64,000 nucleotides of DNA from an uncultured Erysipelotrichaceae bacterium (GTDB lineage Bacteria > Bacillota_I > Bacilli_A > Erysipelotrichales > Erysipelotrichaceae). The notes below the pieces were generated by a model. That model was not told where the DNA came from, did no database searches, and worked only from the letters and a program-made list of their open reading frames with translations. Each line of letters opens with the position of its first letter. Position 1 is the first letter of the stretch. The stretch spans positions 62,001 through 126,000 of the forward strand of contig CALBJM010000301.1 in NCBI GenBank assembly GCA_937893225.1, written 5' to 3'. The position numbers and the translations under genes were made by a program. Of this stretch, positions 45,295 to 54,076 are shown one piece after another.

Positions 45295-45750
45295 ATGTCA
45301 ACAATTTCGCAGTTTTATTCTGAAGGAAAGTTGATTGAAGAGATGTCTTGCGTTTTTGCTGAAGAAGATACATCAGTAACATTCTATACGCTATTAGAAA
45401 ATGCAAGAAACTTTAATCGAAAGAATTTAGATGATCGAACAGTAATATTAACTGATTTAGTTTTTTATAAAAACGAATTAGAAAATATGCGTGTAAAAAC
45501 GGAAGCGGCATTAAGAAAGCAAGATTCTGTAGCATATTTAAACGCTTTTAACCAAATCAAACAACAGGGTCTTAAGTATACAGAGGAGTTGATTAAAGCA
45601 ACTAGAGATTCTTTTGACCTTGAGAATACCAATCCAAAATACGCCTCTCTGTTAAAGCAGAATAGATGTTGTACAAAATGGGTGTCTACTCTGACTGATT
45701 TGTATTTTGTTTTGAATTCTACAAATAAAATCTTGTCAAACAATGTTTAG
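45295..45750 (+). CDS. Uncharacterised helical protein; possible recombination mediator
   Basis: 151 residues, mainly helix, with charged heptad-like stretches (NRKNLDDRTVILTDLVFYKN, then RVKTEAALRKQDSVAYLNAF). A strong GGAGG precedes the ATG and the gp32-like SSB gene follows 12 bases on, with the UvsX-like gene after that. T4 UvsY (137 residues, all-helical) loads UvsX onto gp32-coated DNA and this gene has the right size and neighbours, but no sequence match can be shown by eye. Confidence 0.6.
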   Translation: MSTISQFYSEGKLIEEMSCVFAEEDTSVTFYTLLENARNFNRKNLDDRTVILTDLVFYKNELENMRVKTEAALRKQDSVAYLNAFNQIKQQGLKYTEELIKATRDSFDLENTNPKYASLLKQNRCCTKWVSTLTDLYFVLNSTNKILSNNV

Positions 45751-45762
45751 TATAGGTGAATT

Positions 45763-47088
45763 ATGAAAGTAGCATTGGATCCAGCCAGATTGGCGATTTT
45801 GAATAAAAAGTTTGAAACTGTAAACAATCAGAAACGTGAGTATGATGATTCGGAGAAGTTGAAATTTTATAACCTTGAACGTTTTGGTCGGTATGTTTTT
45901 CGCATCATGCCGATGACTGCTGATCAGAACAATTTTTTCGGTGAATTCGTAGGAAATCATTGGGTTAAACTTAATCAAGAAGAAAAGTCTAAATTTGTTC
46001 CATGCGTTGAAAGTTATGACGCACCGGGGGCTATTTGTCCTGTTTGTGAAGCTTTTCGTGAATTGGAAAATTTAGGTATTGAGACTAAAGGTTTTTGGAA
46101 AATGAGAGCAGCCAAAATGGTTGCTATGAAAGTCTTGATGATTGAAGCACCAAATGAATATGACTTGCCTATGAACAAGATTTCTATTCTGAAAGTTCCT
46201 TTAAGCATCTTCCAGATTATTGCAACAGTTTATAATAGTCCTGATTCACCAGATGTACTTGATCCTAATACAGGTGTTGCATATGTCTTGTCACGTGGTG
46301 AAAATGAACGCCATTGGAATGTAAAACTGTTAGATTCTTCAATGCCACAGTGCGGTATTTTAGGTGGTTCAATTGAAAACCGTGACAAATTGCTTGCTGA
46401 CAATGAAAACATGCAGTTAAAGAAAATCTTTAAACTTCCGTCAGATGAAAAGATGATGGATATTAAAAAGACTGCACATGATATTAAAGAAAGAATTATG
46501 AAAGCAAAGAATACTGTTGATAATTCTGTTTCTGAAATGTCTACAGTTGCGGTTTCTGAAGCACCTGCACCTATTGCTGTTACTAAACAGATTCCCATTG
46601 TTAACCCGTTGCAGCAGTCTGTTCCAACATACAATCAGCTGCCTAATGTGGTTCAGCCACAGATGGTTGTTCAGCAACCAATGCAGATGCCAATGCAGCA
46701 ACCTGTTCCTGTTCAGAATATGCAGTTTGCACCAAATGTTCAGCAACCTTCTTTTAATACATACAATCAAGGTATGCAGAATACAGAAGTATTGGATGAT
46801 GAAATCCCTTTTGAAAAACAGACGGTAGCGGAAACAGTCACTCAACAGGTTAAGCCTGTTGCAGCTGCCCCGTCTGTAAATATTGACTATGATAATTTAA
46901 CCCCGCAGCAGAAAGCAATCATTGAACAATATCGCGACGGTTGCAAGATGCAGTGTTTTGGTCGTCATGACAAATATGACGCACTAAATAATTATGACTG
47001 TTTGATTGACCCGTTTTCTTCGAATTGTGCATTGTGCATCAAGGCGTTGACAGGTATTGATCATACAAAAGAATTGGGTATGGATTAA
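45763..47088 (+). CDS. Single-stranded DNA-binding protein, gp32-like
   Basis: A 441-residue SSB (T4 gp32 has 301). The N-terminus (LDPARLAILNKKFETV) resembles the basic/LAST-like cooperativity segment. The OB-fold core spans about 35-210, with a zinc-binding set HWVKLN...CVESYDAPGAICPVC, as in gp32 (one His, three Cys). After it come a helical part, a Gln/Met/Pro-rich linker (about 290-335) and a C-terminal domain with several Cys (MQCFGRHDKYD...CALCIKALTG) that T4 gp32 lacks. It coats single-stranded DNA in replication and recombination. AGGTGA lies before the ATG; a terminator follows the gene. Confidence 0.8.
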   Translation: MKVALDPARLAILNKKFETVNNQKREYDDSEKLKFYNLERFGRYVFRIMPMTADQNNFFGEFVGNHWVKLNQEEKSKFVPCVESYDAPGAICPVCEAFRELENLGIETKGFWKMRAAKMVAMKVLMIEAPNEYDLPMNKISILKVPLSIFQIIATVYNSPDSPDVLDPNTGVAYVLSRGENERHWNVKLLDSSMPQCGILGGSIENRDKLLADNENMQLKKIFKLPSDEKMMDIKKTAHDIKERIMKAKNTVDNSVSEMSTVAVSEAPAPIAVTKQIPIVNPLQQSVPTYNQLPNVVQPQMVVQQPMQMPMQQPVPVQNMQFAPNVQQPSFNTYNQGMQNTEVLDDEIPFEKQTVAETVTQQVKPVAAAPSVNIDYDNLTPQQKAIIEQYRDGCKMQCFGRHDKYDALNNYDCLIDPFSSNCALCIKALTGIDHTKELGMD

Positions 47089-47096
47089 TTGTTGCC

Positions 47097-47132
47097 GAAG
47101 GGTAGGTAACTAGAATTATCTACCCTTCATTT
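47097..47132 (+). terminator. Terminator after the SSB gene
   Basis: A 9-bp stem (GAAGGGTAG, 47097-47105, with CTACCCTTC, 47120-47128), 14-nt loop, then ATTTTT. It lies between the SSB and UvsX-like genes; read-through would feed the recombinase gene. Confidence 0.8.
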
Positions 47133-47148
47133 TTAATGAGGAATTTTT

Positions 47149-48399
47149 ATGGCTAAAAAGAAAGAAGAACCTGTAAAGAGAATCGAAGACGAATCTGAAC
47201 TCGACGGTTTAGATTTGGTAAGTGATCTACTTTGTGGTGATAAAGAAATTGAAGCTATCAGTGCAAATGATGTTGAAGCTGTCGATCCTAGCAAGATGAT
47301 TTCAACTGGTTTGATTCCACTTGACATGGCTTTTGGTGGTGGTATTACTCGTGGTCGTACATATGAGATTTCAGGACCAGAATCTCACGGTAAATCAACA
47401 TTGTGTGATAGTGTTGTAGCAAGTTGGTTGAAGACTAATAAGCACGCGCTGTGTTTGCGTATTGAATCAGAATCAACGATGGATAAAATTCGTTGTAAGA
47501 TGATTGGTATTGATCTTAACCGTGTTATTGTTTTTGAAACAGCAATCATGGAAGAAGGTTATGATCAGATTGCGAAGGTACAAAATAAAGTTTATGAAAA
47601 GTATGGTGATAAAGTTCCTTTATTGATTGTTTGGGATACTTTAACAGCAGCTGGCCCTCGTCAAGAAATGGAAAGTGATGATGTTTATGGTTCAGGAATG
47701 ATGCTTAATGCACGTATCAATTCACGAGAATTGCGTAAACTAAATTATCGTTGTGCACAATTTGGTCATTCGGCTATTATTATTCAGCAAGTTCGTGAAG
47801 CCGGTAAAGATATGTATGGCAATATGAAATGGTCAACAACCGGTGGACAGGCGTTAAAGCACTATTGTTCTTCACGTGTGTTTGTGAAGAGACGTGCACC
47901 TATTTATAAAGACGATAATATGAAGAATCCTATTATCGGTTATGAAGTTGAACTAGATATGTTGAAAAACAAGGTGACTGGTGTAGCAAAACCTGTTCCT
48001 GTTATTATGAATTTGATTGAAGGGTTTGATCCATATGCATCTGCAGCAGCTTTTGCAATGGAAAACGGTAATGCACAACCGTTTATTACAGGTTCAGGCG
48101 CATGGATTACTGTAATCGATCATCATAACAATGAATATTGTAAGATTAATGGAACAAAAAAGTTGACAGCAAAGCTTCGTGAAGATCCATATTTAATGAA
48201 ACTGATCGAATATGCAGCATATTACAATAAATCAGCCGAGCATGAGATGTGGCGAATTAAGTATGAAACATTGTTGAAAAAACTTTATTTAGAGCTTGAT
48301 GAGTTGCTTCAGCAGAAAGAAACTTCTAAAGAGTCAAAAGAAAAATCTGATGCGCTTGATAGCCAATTAGATAGTGCTTTAGATAATATTGATGTGTAA
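47149..48399 (+). CDS. uvsX: UvsX/RecA-like recombinase
   Basis: A 416-residue RecA-fold protein (T4 UvsX has 391). It has an STGLIPLDMAFGGGITRGRT entry, Walker A GPESHGKST, Walker B VPLLIVWDTLTA, an L1/L2-like region around MNARINSRELRKLNYRCAQF, and a TTGGQALKHYCSSRVFVKR segment as in RecA family proteins. The N-terminus is charged and the C-terminus is a coiled-coil and acidic tail. It catalyses strand exchange in recombination-dependent replication with the SSB and UvsW-like proteins encoded nearby. No intein is present. GAGGAA lies before the ATG. Confidence 0.9.
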   Translation: MAKKKEEPVKRIEDESELDGLDLVSDLLCGDKEIEAISANDVEAVDPSKMISTGLIPLDMAFGGGITRGRTYEISGPESHGKSTLCDSVVASWLKTNKHALCLRIESESTMDKIRCKMIGIDLNRVIVFETAIMEEGYDQIAKVQNKVYEKYGDKVPLLIVWDTLTAAGPRQEMESDDVYGSGMMLNARINSRELRKLNYRCAQFGHSAIIIQQVREAGKDMYGNMKWSTTGGQALKHYCSSRVFVKRRAPIYKDDNMKNPIIGYEVELDMLKNKVTGVAKPVPVIMNLIEGFDPYASAAAFAMENGNAQPFITGSGAWITVIDHHNNEYCKINGTKKLTAKLREDPYLMKLIEYAAYYNKSAEHEMWRIKYETLLKKLYLELDELLQQKETSKESKEKSDALDSQLDSALDNIDV

Positions 48400-48428
48400 A
48401 GAATGGGGCTTTAGCCCCATTCTTTTTA
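48399..48428 (+). terminator. Terminator after the recombinase gene
   Basis: An 11-bp stem (AAGAATGGGGC, 48399-48409, with GCCCCATTCTT, 48414-48424), TTTA loop, then TTT. It starts at the last base of the recombinase stop codon. Confidence 0.88.
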
Positions 48429-48430
48429 AG

Positions 48431-48459
48431 TTGACTATTTTTGGAGTTTGTTCTAAAAT
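48431..48459 (+). promoter_or_regulatory. Sigma70-like promoter for DNA ligase
   Basis: TTGACT (48431-48436), 17-nt spacer, TAAAAT (48454-48459), immediately after a terminator and 30 bases before the ligase ATG. Confidence 0.75.
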
Positions 48460-48488
48460 AGCATAAATTTTATTAAGGATTTTAAACC

Positions 48489-50432
48489 ATGCAAGCTTTA
48501 GATGTTTTAAGAAAATGTGCTGATAGTTACAACGTAGGTGATGTTTATACATTAACTGATGAAGATGTTCAAATATTGCAAGGTGAAGATTTTTCAGCTA
48601 ATGTTGGCGATGAAGTGTCTGATGCGTTGTATGACCAAATGTATAATTTTTTCAAGCAGAAGTTTCCTGATGATGAGTTTTTCAATGAAGTTGGCGCACC
48701 TGAACGTGGTAGTAAAGTACCTCTTGAATTTACAATGGGTTCAATGAACGAATTAAAATCAGGCGATTGGGATAAATGGAAACTAGATGACGAAGAGTAT
48801 GTTATCACATCTAAACTTGATGGTATTTCATGTGGTTTGACTTTCGAGGATGGTAAATTAAAATGTGCTCAATCACGTGGAAACGGTATTGAAGGTGCCG
48901 ATATTACTCGTCATTATAATAAATTTAAGATCAAAGGGTATATTCCTGAAGGTAAAGTACGTGGTGAAATTATTATTCCTAAAGTGGATATTGAAAATTT
49001 CATTAATGAGGTTGAAGTAGAAACAGGAAAACGTTATAAAAATGCACGAAATGCAGTTGCTGGCCAAATGAATTCAAAAGTAGCAACAAAAGCTTTTTAT
49101 AAGTATGCCAATTTTGTTACATATAAATTGATAGATTATGTTGATGAAATTTCAACTTTTAAAGAATCTTTGGATATTTTAAAGGCTGCAGGTTTTCTAG
49201 TTGCTAATGTACATGGTGTTTTAAAAGGTTCAGATATTACTGAAGATTTTTTGATTGAAACAGTAAAAGACGTTAAAGAAAATGATCCATACGAATGTGA
49301 TGGTATTATTTTGACGTTGAATAAACCTGATAAAAAACATCAAGGTAATGAAACAGGTTCGCTGAATCCGAAAGATTCTAGAAAATTTAAAATTGGGGCA
49401 ACAAACCTTGAAGCCAAAACTGTTGTTGAAGGTATTGAGTGGAATCCTTCAAAAGATTATAAACTGAAACCTGTAGCTATTTTGTCACCGGTTGATTTGA
49501 ATGGTGTAACTGTTTCTAGAGCAACAATGAATAATTATCAATGGGTAAAAGATAATGGCATTGGTATTGGTTCAGAAGTTATTATTAAGCGTTGTGGTGA
49601 AGTTATTCCAAACGTTGTTGAAGTGTTGACTACATCAAATGATTTAGGTATTGCAGAAAATTTTGAAAAGCATTCACGTGTTGAAGGCGTTGATTTATGT
49701 CTTGATCAAGATGTTAAAGATGGTTCACTTGATGATGTTTATGCTTTAATTTCAGCTAAAAAGATTGCGTATTTTTGTTCATCGTTAAAAGTTGAACAAG
49801 CTGGTTTGGCTAATGTTATTAAGATGATGAAAACTTCTTTCATTAAAGAAAAAGATTATACTTTAGAAAACTTTTTAGTTGAACCTGAATCACGATTTAT
49901 TTCAGCAATGGGTGCAAATGGAAAGAAGTTGTTTCAATCATTACGTTCGAGATTAGCTAATGTTTCTGAACCAGCTTTTTTTGCAGCTGTTGATGTTTTT
50001 GGTTCATTGATTGCTGAAAAACGTTTAGAAAAAATTTATGAAACATTTGGCACTTTAGATGTAACAAAAAAACAATTAGAAACCGTTCCTGGTTTTGCAG
50101 ATGAGACAATAAAAAAATATGAAGCTGGTTTGAAGAGTCTTCGGTATTGGAAATCTTTTTGTGAAAATCAGTTAAAAGATATTGTTAAATTTAAAAATTT
50201 TGAAAAGTTGTCAGATGAGTTGTCAGGTTTAAACGTTGTCTTTACTGGTATACGTGATCAAGAAATGGAACAGTATATTAAGCAAAATGGTGGCCGTGTT
50301 TTATCATCAGTATCAAAAGAATGTAATTTAGTTGTTGCTAAAGACCCTAATTCTTCATCGTCAAAAATTAAAAAGGCAAAAGGTTTAGGTATTGAAGTAA
50401 TTTCATATGATGAAGCTAAAGGTCGTTTTTGA
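48489..50432 (+). CDS. ligA: NAD-dependent DNA ligase (LigA-like) with BRCT domain
   Basis: 647 residues (E. coli LigA has 671). The Ia-like NAD-binding part is residues about 30-85 (DEVSDALYDQMYNFFKQKFP, VPLEFTMGSMNELKS). The nucleotidyltransferase has its adenylated Lys109 in TSKLDGIS, followed by SRGNGIEGADITRH, GKVRGEIIIP, YECDGIILTL and RKFKIG. The OB fold has SPVDLNGVTVSRATMNN and GSEVIIKRCGEVIPNV. An HhH region follows, with a C-terminal BRCT at about 575-647 (LSGLNVVFTGIRD). The usual four-Cys zinc finger after the OB fold is not visible. It seals nicks in replication and repair. T4 uses an ATP-dependent ligase, so this is a different solution. Confidence 0.93.
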   Translation: MQALDVLRKCADSYNVGDVYTLTDEDVQILQGEDFSANVGDEVSDALYDQMYNFFKQKFPDDEFFNEVGAPERGSKVPLEFTMGSMNELKSGDWDKWKLDDEEYVITSKLDGISCGLTFEDGKLKCAQSRGNGIEGADITRHYNKFKIKGYIPEGKVRGEIIIPKVDIENFINEVEVETGKRYKNARNAVAGQMNSKVATKAFYKYANFVTYKLIDYVDEISTFKESLDILKAAGFLVANVHGVLKGSDITEDFLIETVKDVKENDPYECDGIILTLNKPDKKHQGNETGSLNPKDSRKFKIGATNLEAKTVVEGIEWNPSKDYKLKPVAILSPVDLNGVTVSRATMNNYQWVKDNGIGIGSEVIIKRCGEVIPNVVEVLTTSNDLGIAENFEKHSRVEGVDLCLDQDVKDGSLDDVYALISAKKIAYFCSSLKVEQAGLANVIKMMKTSFIKEKDYTLENFLVEPESRFISAMGANGKKLFQSLRSRLANVSEPAFFAAVDVFGSLIAEKRLEKIYETFGTLDVTKKQLETVPGFADETIKKYEAGLKSLRYWKSFCENQLKDIVKFKNFEKLSDELSGLNVVFTGIRDQEMEQYIKQNGGRVLSSVSKECNLVVAKDPNSSSSKIKKAKGLGIEVISYDEAKGRF

Positions 50433-51043
50433 TGTTTGGGTTAGATTTTGACTATTTGACAATAAAAGACTTAAATGGTAATGTTTTGGCAAGCGGAAAG
50501 GTTGTTGGTAGGAAAACTATTTCCCGTTGTGAACATGCGTTTAATCATGTCAGTGTTGATGGAAATTTTTATTTTAATTTAGATTCAAAACAATTTCTTT
50601 TTGATAAAAGAAGCAAACCTGTTGATTTAGTTAAATTTGAGAATAGAGATAACTTGTTTAATGTTGTCGATTGGAAAGATTCTAGCGAAATAGTCGATGC
50701 GGATATTTATCGTGACAATGATATAGATGAATTAGATGAAGAAGTTTCTTTTCTTGTTGAATGTTTAAATCGTTTAGAAGGTTTAACTACAACATGTTCT
50801 TGTTGTGGACATGGTGAATTTAATTTATATGTTGACTTCGTTTTGACTGATTTGAAACCTTTATTGGTTTTGGAATACTTGATTTCGAAAGAATTTAGGA
50901 AAGATTTTAACCTTTTATTCGATAAAGATCGCGTGATCGCAGACGACAGCGTCAACTTGACGCTGTCGTCTGCGGGTAAAGGCCGTATTGCATATTTTGC
51001 TGCCAATAAATTGGCAATTAGACTTTATGAATTGACATCATAA
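50432..51043 (+). CDS. Uncharacterised protein with CCGHG motif and an internal palindrome (203 aa)
   Basis: The ATG overlaps the ligase stop as TGATG. The N-terminal 60 residues look like a small beta domain, then comes an acidic linker, then a C-terminal part starting VECLNRLEGLTTTCSCCGHG, a pattern I associate with small phage proteins of unknown function. Bases 50939-50973 form a 35-base near-perfect palindrome inside the gene and encode ADDSVNLTLSSA; that DNA is far more GC-rich than its surroundings. The last six bases overlap the convergent gene. Confidence 0.7.
   Translation: MFGLDFDYLTIKDLNGNVLASGKVVGRKTISRCEHAFNHVSVDGNFYFNLDSKQFLFDKRSKPVDLVKFENRDNLFNVVDWKDSSEIVDADIYRDNDIDELDEEVSFLVECLNRLEGLTTTCSCCGHGEFNLYVDFVLTDLKPLLVLEYLISKEFRKDFNLLFDKDRVIADDSVNLTLSSAGKGRIAYFAANKLAIRLYELTS
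50939..50973. repeat. 35-base near-perfect palindrome within a coding sequence
   Basis: A 17-base arm from 50939 (GCAGACGACAGCGTCAA) and its exact complement ending at 50973 flank a single C at 50956. The hairpin would have essentially no loop in DNA and a small one in RNA. It is GC-rich inside an AT-rich gene and keeps the reading frame open. Confidence 0.9.
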
Positions 51044-51406
51044 ACCTTCAACAGGTTTTACTATATAGCTACATTCACATTTTACTGAAAAGTCTTGAAT
51101 AATAGAATCTGGTTTTGTCATTACTGTTTTCTGTAAAGACTTAAGCATTTCATTAAAATCTTCGAATTCACGGATACGTTTGTTGCTTACTTTTGTTACG
51201 ACGTTATTTTTATCAACGACATTGTACGAACATTCAATCCATGAATCAGTTAAGATTTTTTCTTCGAGTGTTGTTTTAAACCATTTACGTTTTTTAAACA
51301 TGAACGATTCACCGATTAGGTTGCTTTGAGAATTATACTTTTTCCAAGCATTCATCATTTGTTCATTATATACATTAAAACGTTTAAGTTTAAAATTAGT
51401 AGACAT
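51038..51406 (-). CDS. Uncharacterised small protein (122 aa)
   Basis: No family recognised. Basic N-terminal part (KLKRFNVYNEQMMNAWKKYN) with a FMFKKRKWFKTTLEEKI stretch and a Cys-containing end (CECSYIVKP). AAAGGA lies before the ATG. It is convergent with the upstream plus-strand gene, overlapping by 6 bases. Confidence 0.65.
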   Translation of the reverse strand: MSTNFKLKRFNVYNEQMMNAWKKYNSQSNLIGESFMFKKRKWFKTTLEEKILTDSWIECSYNVVDKNNVVTKVSNKRIREFEDFNEMLKSLQKTVMTKPDSIIQDFSVKCECSYIVKPVEGL

Positions 51407-51445
51407 GTAGAGATCCTTTAAATAGTCTTTATTTTAGAACAACAA

Positions 51446-52225
51446 TCAGAATTCTAAAATAGCGTTATTTAGGAAGCCTGAACGTTCACCGTATTTGATA
51501 TACCCTAAAGGATTACAGACAACAGGTGTTTTATCAATAAAGTATGAGCATGTATTATGAACATGTCCATGGATCCATAACATGATATTGTCGTGTTCCT
51601 TTATGAAATCTTCCATATCATTGCAAAAACCTGATGTAATAGGATCAGTCAAATACTTTTGTGACGCACTTCTTAATGAAGGCGTGTGATGAGTAACGAT
51701 GATAAATCGTTTTTTAGGATTCTTTACTAAACGATTATGAATGTATTTTTTAGCAAGGTTATGTAACGTTACAACATTTTTAGGTGTTAAGTATGAATCA
51801 TCATTGTATAAAATTGAACGAAAATCATTTAGAGACCTATTACATAATTTCATGTGTTCTTTCTGACTATTAAAGATATTGAAATCCGTCCATAATGTTG
51901 TACCTAAAACAATAATGTCATCAAAATGTTTTTCTTCATTTTGCAAGAATGATACATTTCTATTTAGATGAAATTCATTACGAAGTTCATTTTCAGTTTC
52001 TGTTAATGTTTTGTTAACGCCATAACATAAATGATTACCACCAATGAATACAGCTTGTTTTTTAGTCCAAAAGGGGTTTTCATAAAAGCTTTTAGTTGCT
52101 AGCAGACTTCCGGTATCACCTGCATCAATGAATAAATCAGCTTTTTCAGAAGTGTTCAAAATTTCAGCAGGTGTTTGAATGTGGTTAATGTCGGCATGTA
52201 CATCAGAAAAGATTTGAATTTTCAT
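51446..52225 (-). CDS. Calcineurin-like metallophosphoesterase
   Basis: 259 residues with all five metal motifs in order: FSDVHAD near 6, DAGDTG near 35, GGNHLCYG near 67, VTHHTPS near 172 and HGHVHN near 218. These bind two metal ions in phosphoesterases and nucleases. Substrate unknown; phage members include phosphatases and repair-type phosphodiesterases. It is transcribed on the minus strand, divergently from the XPD/DinG-like helicase gene. TGGAAC lies before the ATG. Confidence 0.88.
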   Translation of the reverse strand: MKIQIFSDVHADINHIQTPAEILNTSEKADLFIDAGDTGSLLATKSFYENPFWTKKQAVFIGGNHLCYGVNKTLTETENELRNEFHLNRNVSFLQNEEKHFDDIIVLGTTLWTDFNIFNSQKEHMKLCNRSLNDFRSILYNDDSYLTPKNVVTLHNLAKKYIHNRLVKNPKKRFIIVTHHTPSLRSASQKYLTDPITSGFCNDMEDFIKEHDNIMLWIHGHVHNTCSYFIDKTPVVCNPLGYIKYGERSGFLNNAILEF

Positions 52226-52243
52226 TGTTGTTCCAAATAAATA

Positions 52244-52272
52244 TTGACAGTTGTCGTTGCTTGTAGTAATGT
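52244..52272 (+). promoter_or_regulatory. Sigma70-like promoter for XPD/DinG-like helicase
   Basis: TTGACA (52244-52249), 17-nt spacer, TAATGT (52267-52272), 28 bases before the ATG; a TATCA-GATTTT-TGATA hairpin lies next to the AGGAAG ribosome-binding site. Confidence 0.7.
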
Positions 52273-52300
52273 TTTATCAGATTTTTGATAGGAAGTAAAG

Positions 52301-54076
52301 ATGAAACTAGATTTTCAGCGTTATAATATTTTTCCTGAATTTCGTAAATATCAGGAAGAAACCATTCAAAAGATTGTTGATTTTTGCACAAAATCTTCAA
52401 AGAAGTTTTTGTTTGTGCAAGCACCTACAGGTTCAGGCAAATCTATTATGGCGTATGTTGCGGCACGTTATTTAACAGAAGATTCAAAACGTGTTAAGAG
52501 TGGTTATCAGGCGAAAGTATATTCAGAAGATGATTATTATAAAACAATTCGTAATGTGTATTTACTAACATCTAAAAATCTTTTGCTTGATCAATATTAT
52601 CGTGATTTTAATCGTTATATGCCTATTTGCAAGGGGCGTGGCCATTATTTGTGCAATATGGATCATAAACCGTGCAATGAAGCGGCTTGTTTAAAGAGCA
52701 GGAAACCATCAGCACTACCTTGTTATGATTCATGTGTATATCAAATTGCTAAACGTAGAATGATGGCCGCTGATGTTTCAGCTACAAACTTTTCATATTT
52801 GTTGAAGCTTGTAAAATCAAAAACGTTTGTTTGTAAAGATTTATGCATTGTTGATGAGTGTCAAGCAATGGAATCTGTTTTGCGTGATGAGTTTGTTGTG
52901 CAAATGACTGAAAGCACTTTACAGATTATTAATAATTTAAAAGAAGATATGCGAAAAGGTGTAGAAAGTGATATTTTGCCAATTTGCATGCATAAACTTG
53001 AAAAAAATAATTATAATTTTAAAAAGATAAACATCACAAAAGTTGATTACAATAGCCTTGAAGATGTAAACAAATTTGTTGAAGGTGTGTGTGCTGATGT
53101 AGGTAGTTTATTTTTTGGTTTGTCTGCAGCATTGGATGATTATACAACTGAATTTTGTGGTGGTGACGAAGCTGTTGCTGTTCAAAATAAAGAGTATAAA
53201 GAGTTGATTAAAAAATGTGATTTCTTAAAGCATTTGCAGTCAACTATTCGTGATTATATCTCATTGAGAACATCTGTTGAGTGGGTTGTTTGTGAACATA
53301 AAACAGCAAAGGGTTTTATTACTGGTTTCGAGATCAAGCCAGTTACAATTGAATTATTAACAACTCAATTATTTAAAAAGATTGCTAAAAAGAAAGTTGT
53401 GATGATGTCTGCCACTATTGGCGATCCGAACAGGTTTGCTAAAAGTTTAGGTATTCCATCTGATGATTTTGAGTTCATTGATGTTCCAGCAACATTTCCT
53501 ATTGAAAATAGACCTTTTGTAAAGTGGCCTATTTGCTCAATGTCGTATAAAAATATGGATGAAAACATGCCTAAAATAGCTGAAGCATGTGATGCAATTT
53601 TGGAAATGTATCCTGAACAAAAAGGAATTGTTCATTCTGTATCTTTTAAAAACGCTATTTACTTGCGTGACCATATGAAGAATAGTGATAGAGTGTTAAT
53701 TCATGATCAAGTGAGCAAGAATTTTGTTTTGGAAGAGTTTATGAAATCATCAAATAAAGTTTTGATTTCACCTTCATTAATTGAAGGGTTTGACTTTAAG
53801 GGTGATTTGTCAGAATTTCAAATTTTTATTAAAGTTCCGTACTTAAGTTTGGGTGATAAAGTTGTTGCGAGACGTTTACAGCTAGATGAAGAATGGTATA
53901 TTAACAGTGCTGTTTTGCAAATTTTGCAAGGTGTTGGTCGTTCTGTCCGTTCTGAAACAGATGTCGCAGCTACATTTTGTCTTGATAATAATATCAATTT
54001 CTTGTTAAGCAGATATAAACATTTGTTTACAAAAGATTTCTTAAATACAATTGTTAGCGTTTCGGATTTTGCATAA
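52301..54076 (+). CDS. XPD/DinG-like SF2 helicase with probable iron-sulfur cluster
   Basis: A 591-residue helicase. It has Walker A APTGSGKS near residue 46, a Cys-rich insertion at about 108-150 (CKGRGHYLCNMDHKPCNEAAC...CYDSC) that fits an iron-sulfur cluster, a DEAH-type box VDECQAME near 187, an ATIGDPNRFAKSLGIP motif III region, and motif VI LQGVGRSVRSETD near 545. The family acts 5' to 3' on DNA in repair and replication restart. It begins a plus-strand transcript that continues to the terminase genes; AGGAAG precedes the ATG. No intein interrupts it. Confidence 0.9.
   Translation: MKLDFQRYNIFPEFRKYQEETIQKIVDFCTKSSKKFLFVQAPTGSGKSIMAYVAARYLTEDSKRVKSGYQAKVYSEDDYYKTIRNVYLLTSKNLLLDQYYRDFNRYMPICKGRGHYLCNMDHKPCNEAACLKSRKPSALPCYDSCVYQIAKRRMMAADVSATNFSYLLKLVKSKTFVCKDLCIVDECQAMESVLRDEFVVQMTESTLQIINNLKEDMRKGVESDILPICMHKLEKNNYNFKKINITKVDYNSLEDVNKFVEGVCADVGSLFFGLSAALDDYTTEFCGGDEAVAVQNKEYKELIKKCDFLKHLQSTIRDYISLRTSVEWVVCEHKTAKGFITGFEIKPVTIELLTTQLFKKIAKKKVVMMSATIGDPNRFAKSLGIPSDDFEFIDVPATFPIENRPFVKWPICSMSYKNMDENMPKIAEACDAILEMYPEQKGIVHSVSFKNAIYLRDHMKNSDRVLIHDQVSKNFVLEEFMKSSNKVLISPSLIEGFDFKGDLSEFQIFIKVPYLSLGDKVVARRLQLDEEWYINSAVLQILQGVGRSVRSETDVAATFCLDNNINFLLSRYKHLFTKDFLNTIVSVSDFA

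Noticed and set aside
46230..46845. Minus-strand frames antisense to the SSB gene
   Set aside because: Leu/Ile/Asn-rich shadows of the Gln/Met/Pro linker; no ribosome-binding site.
50707..51006. Minus-strand frame through the palindrome
   Set aside because: It stays open mainly because the palindrome reads alike on both strands; the plus-strand gene has coupling to ligase and a known CCGHG pattern.
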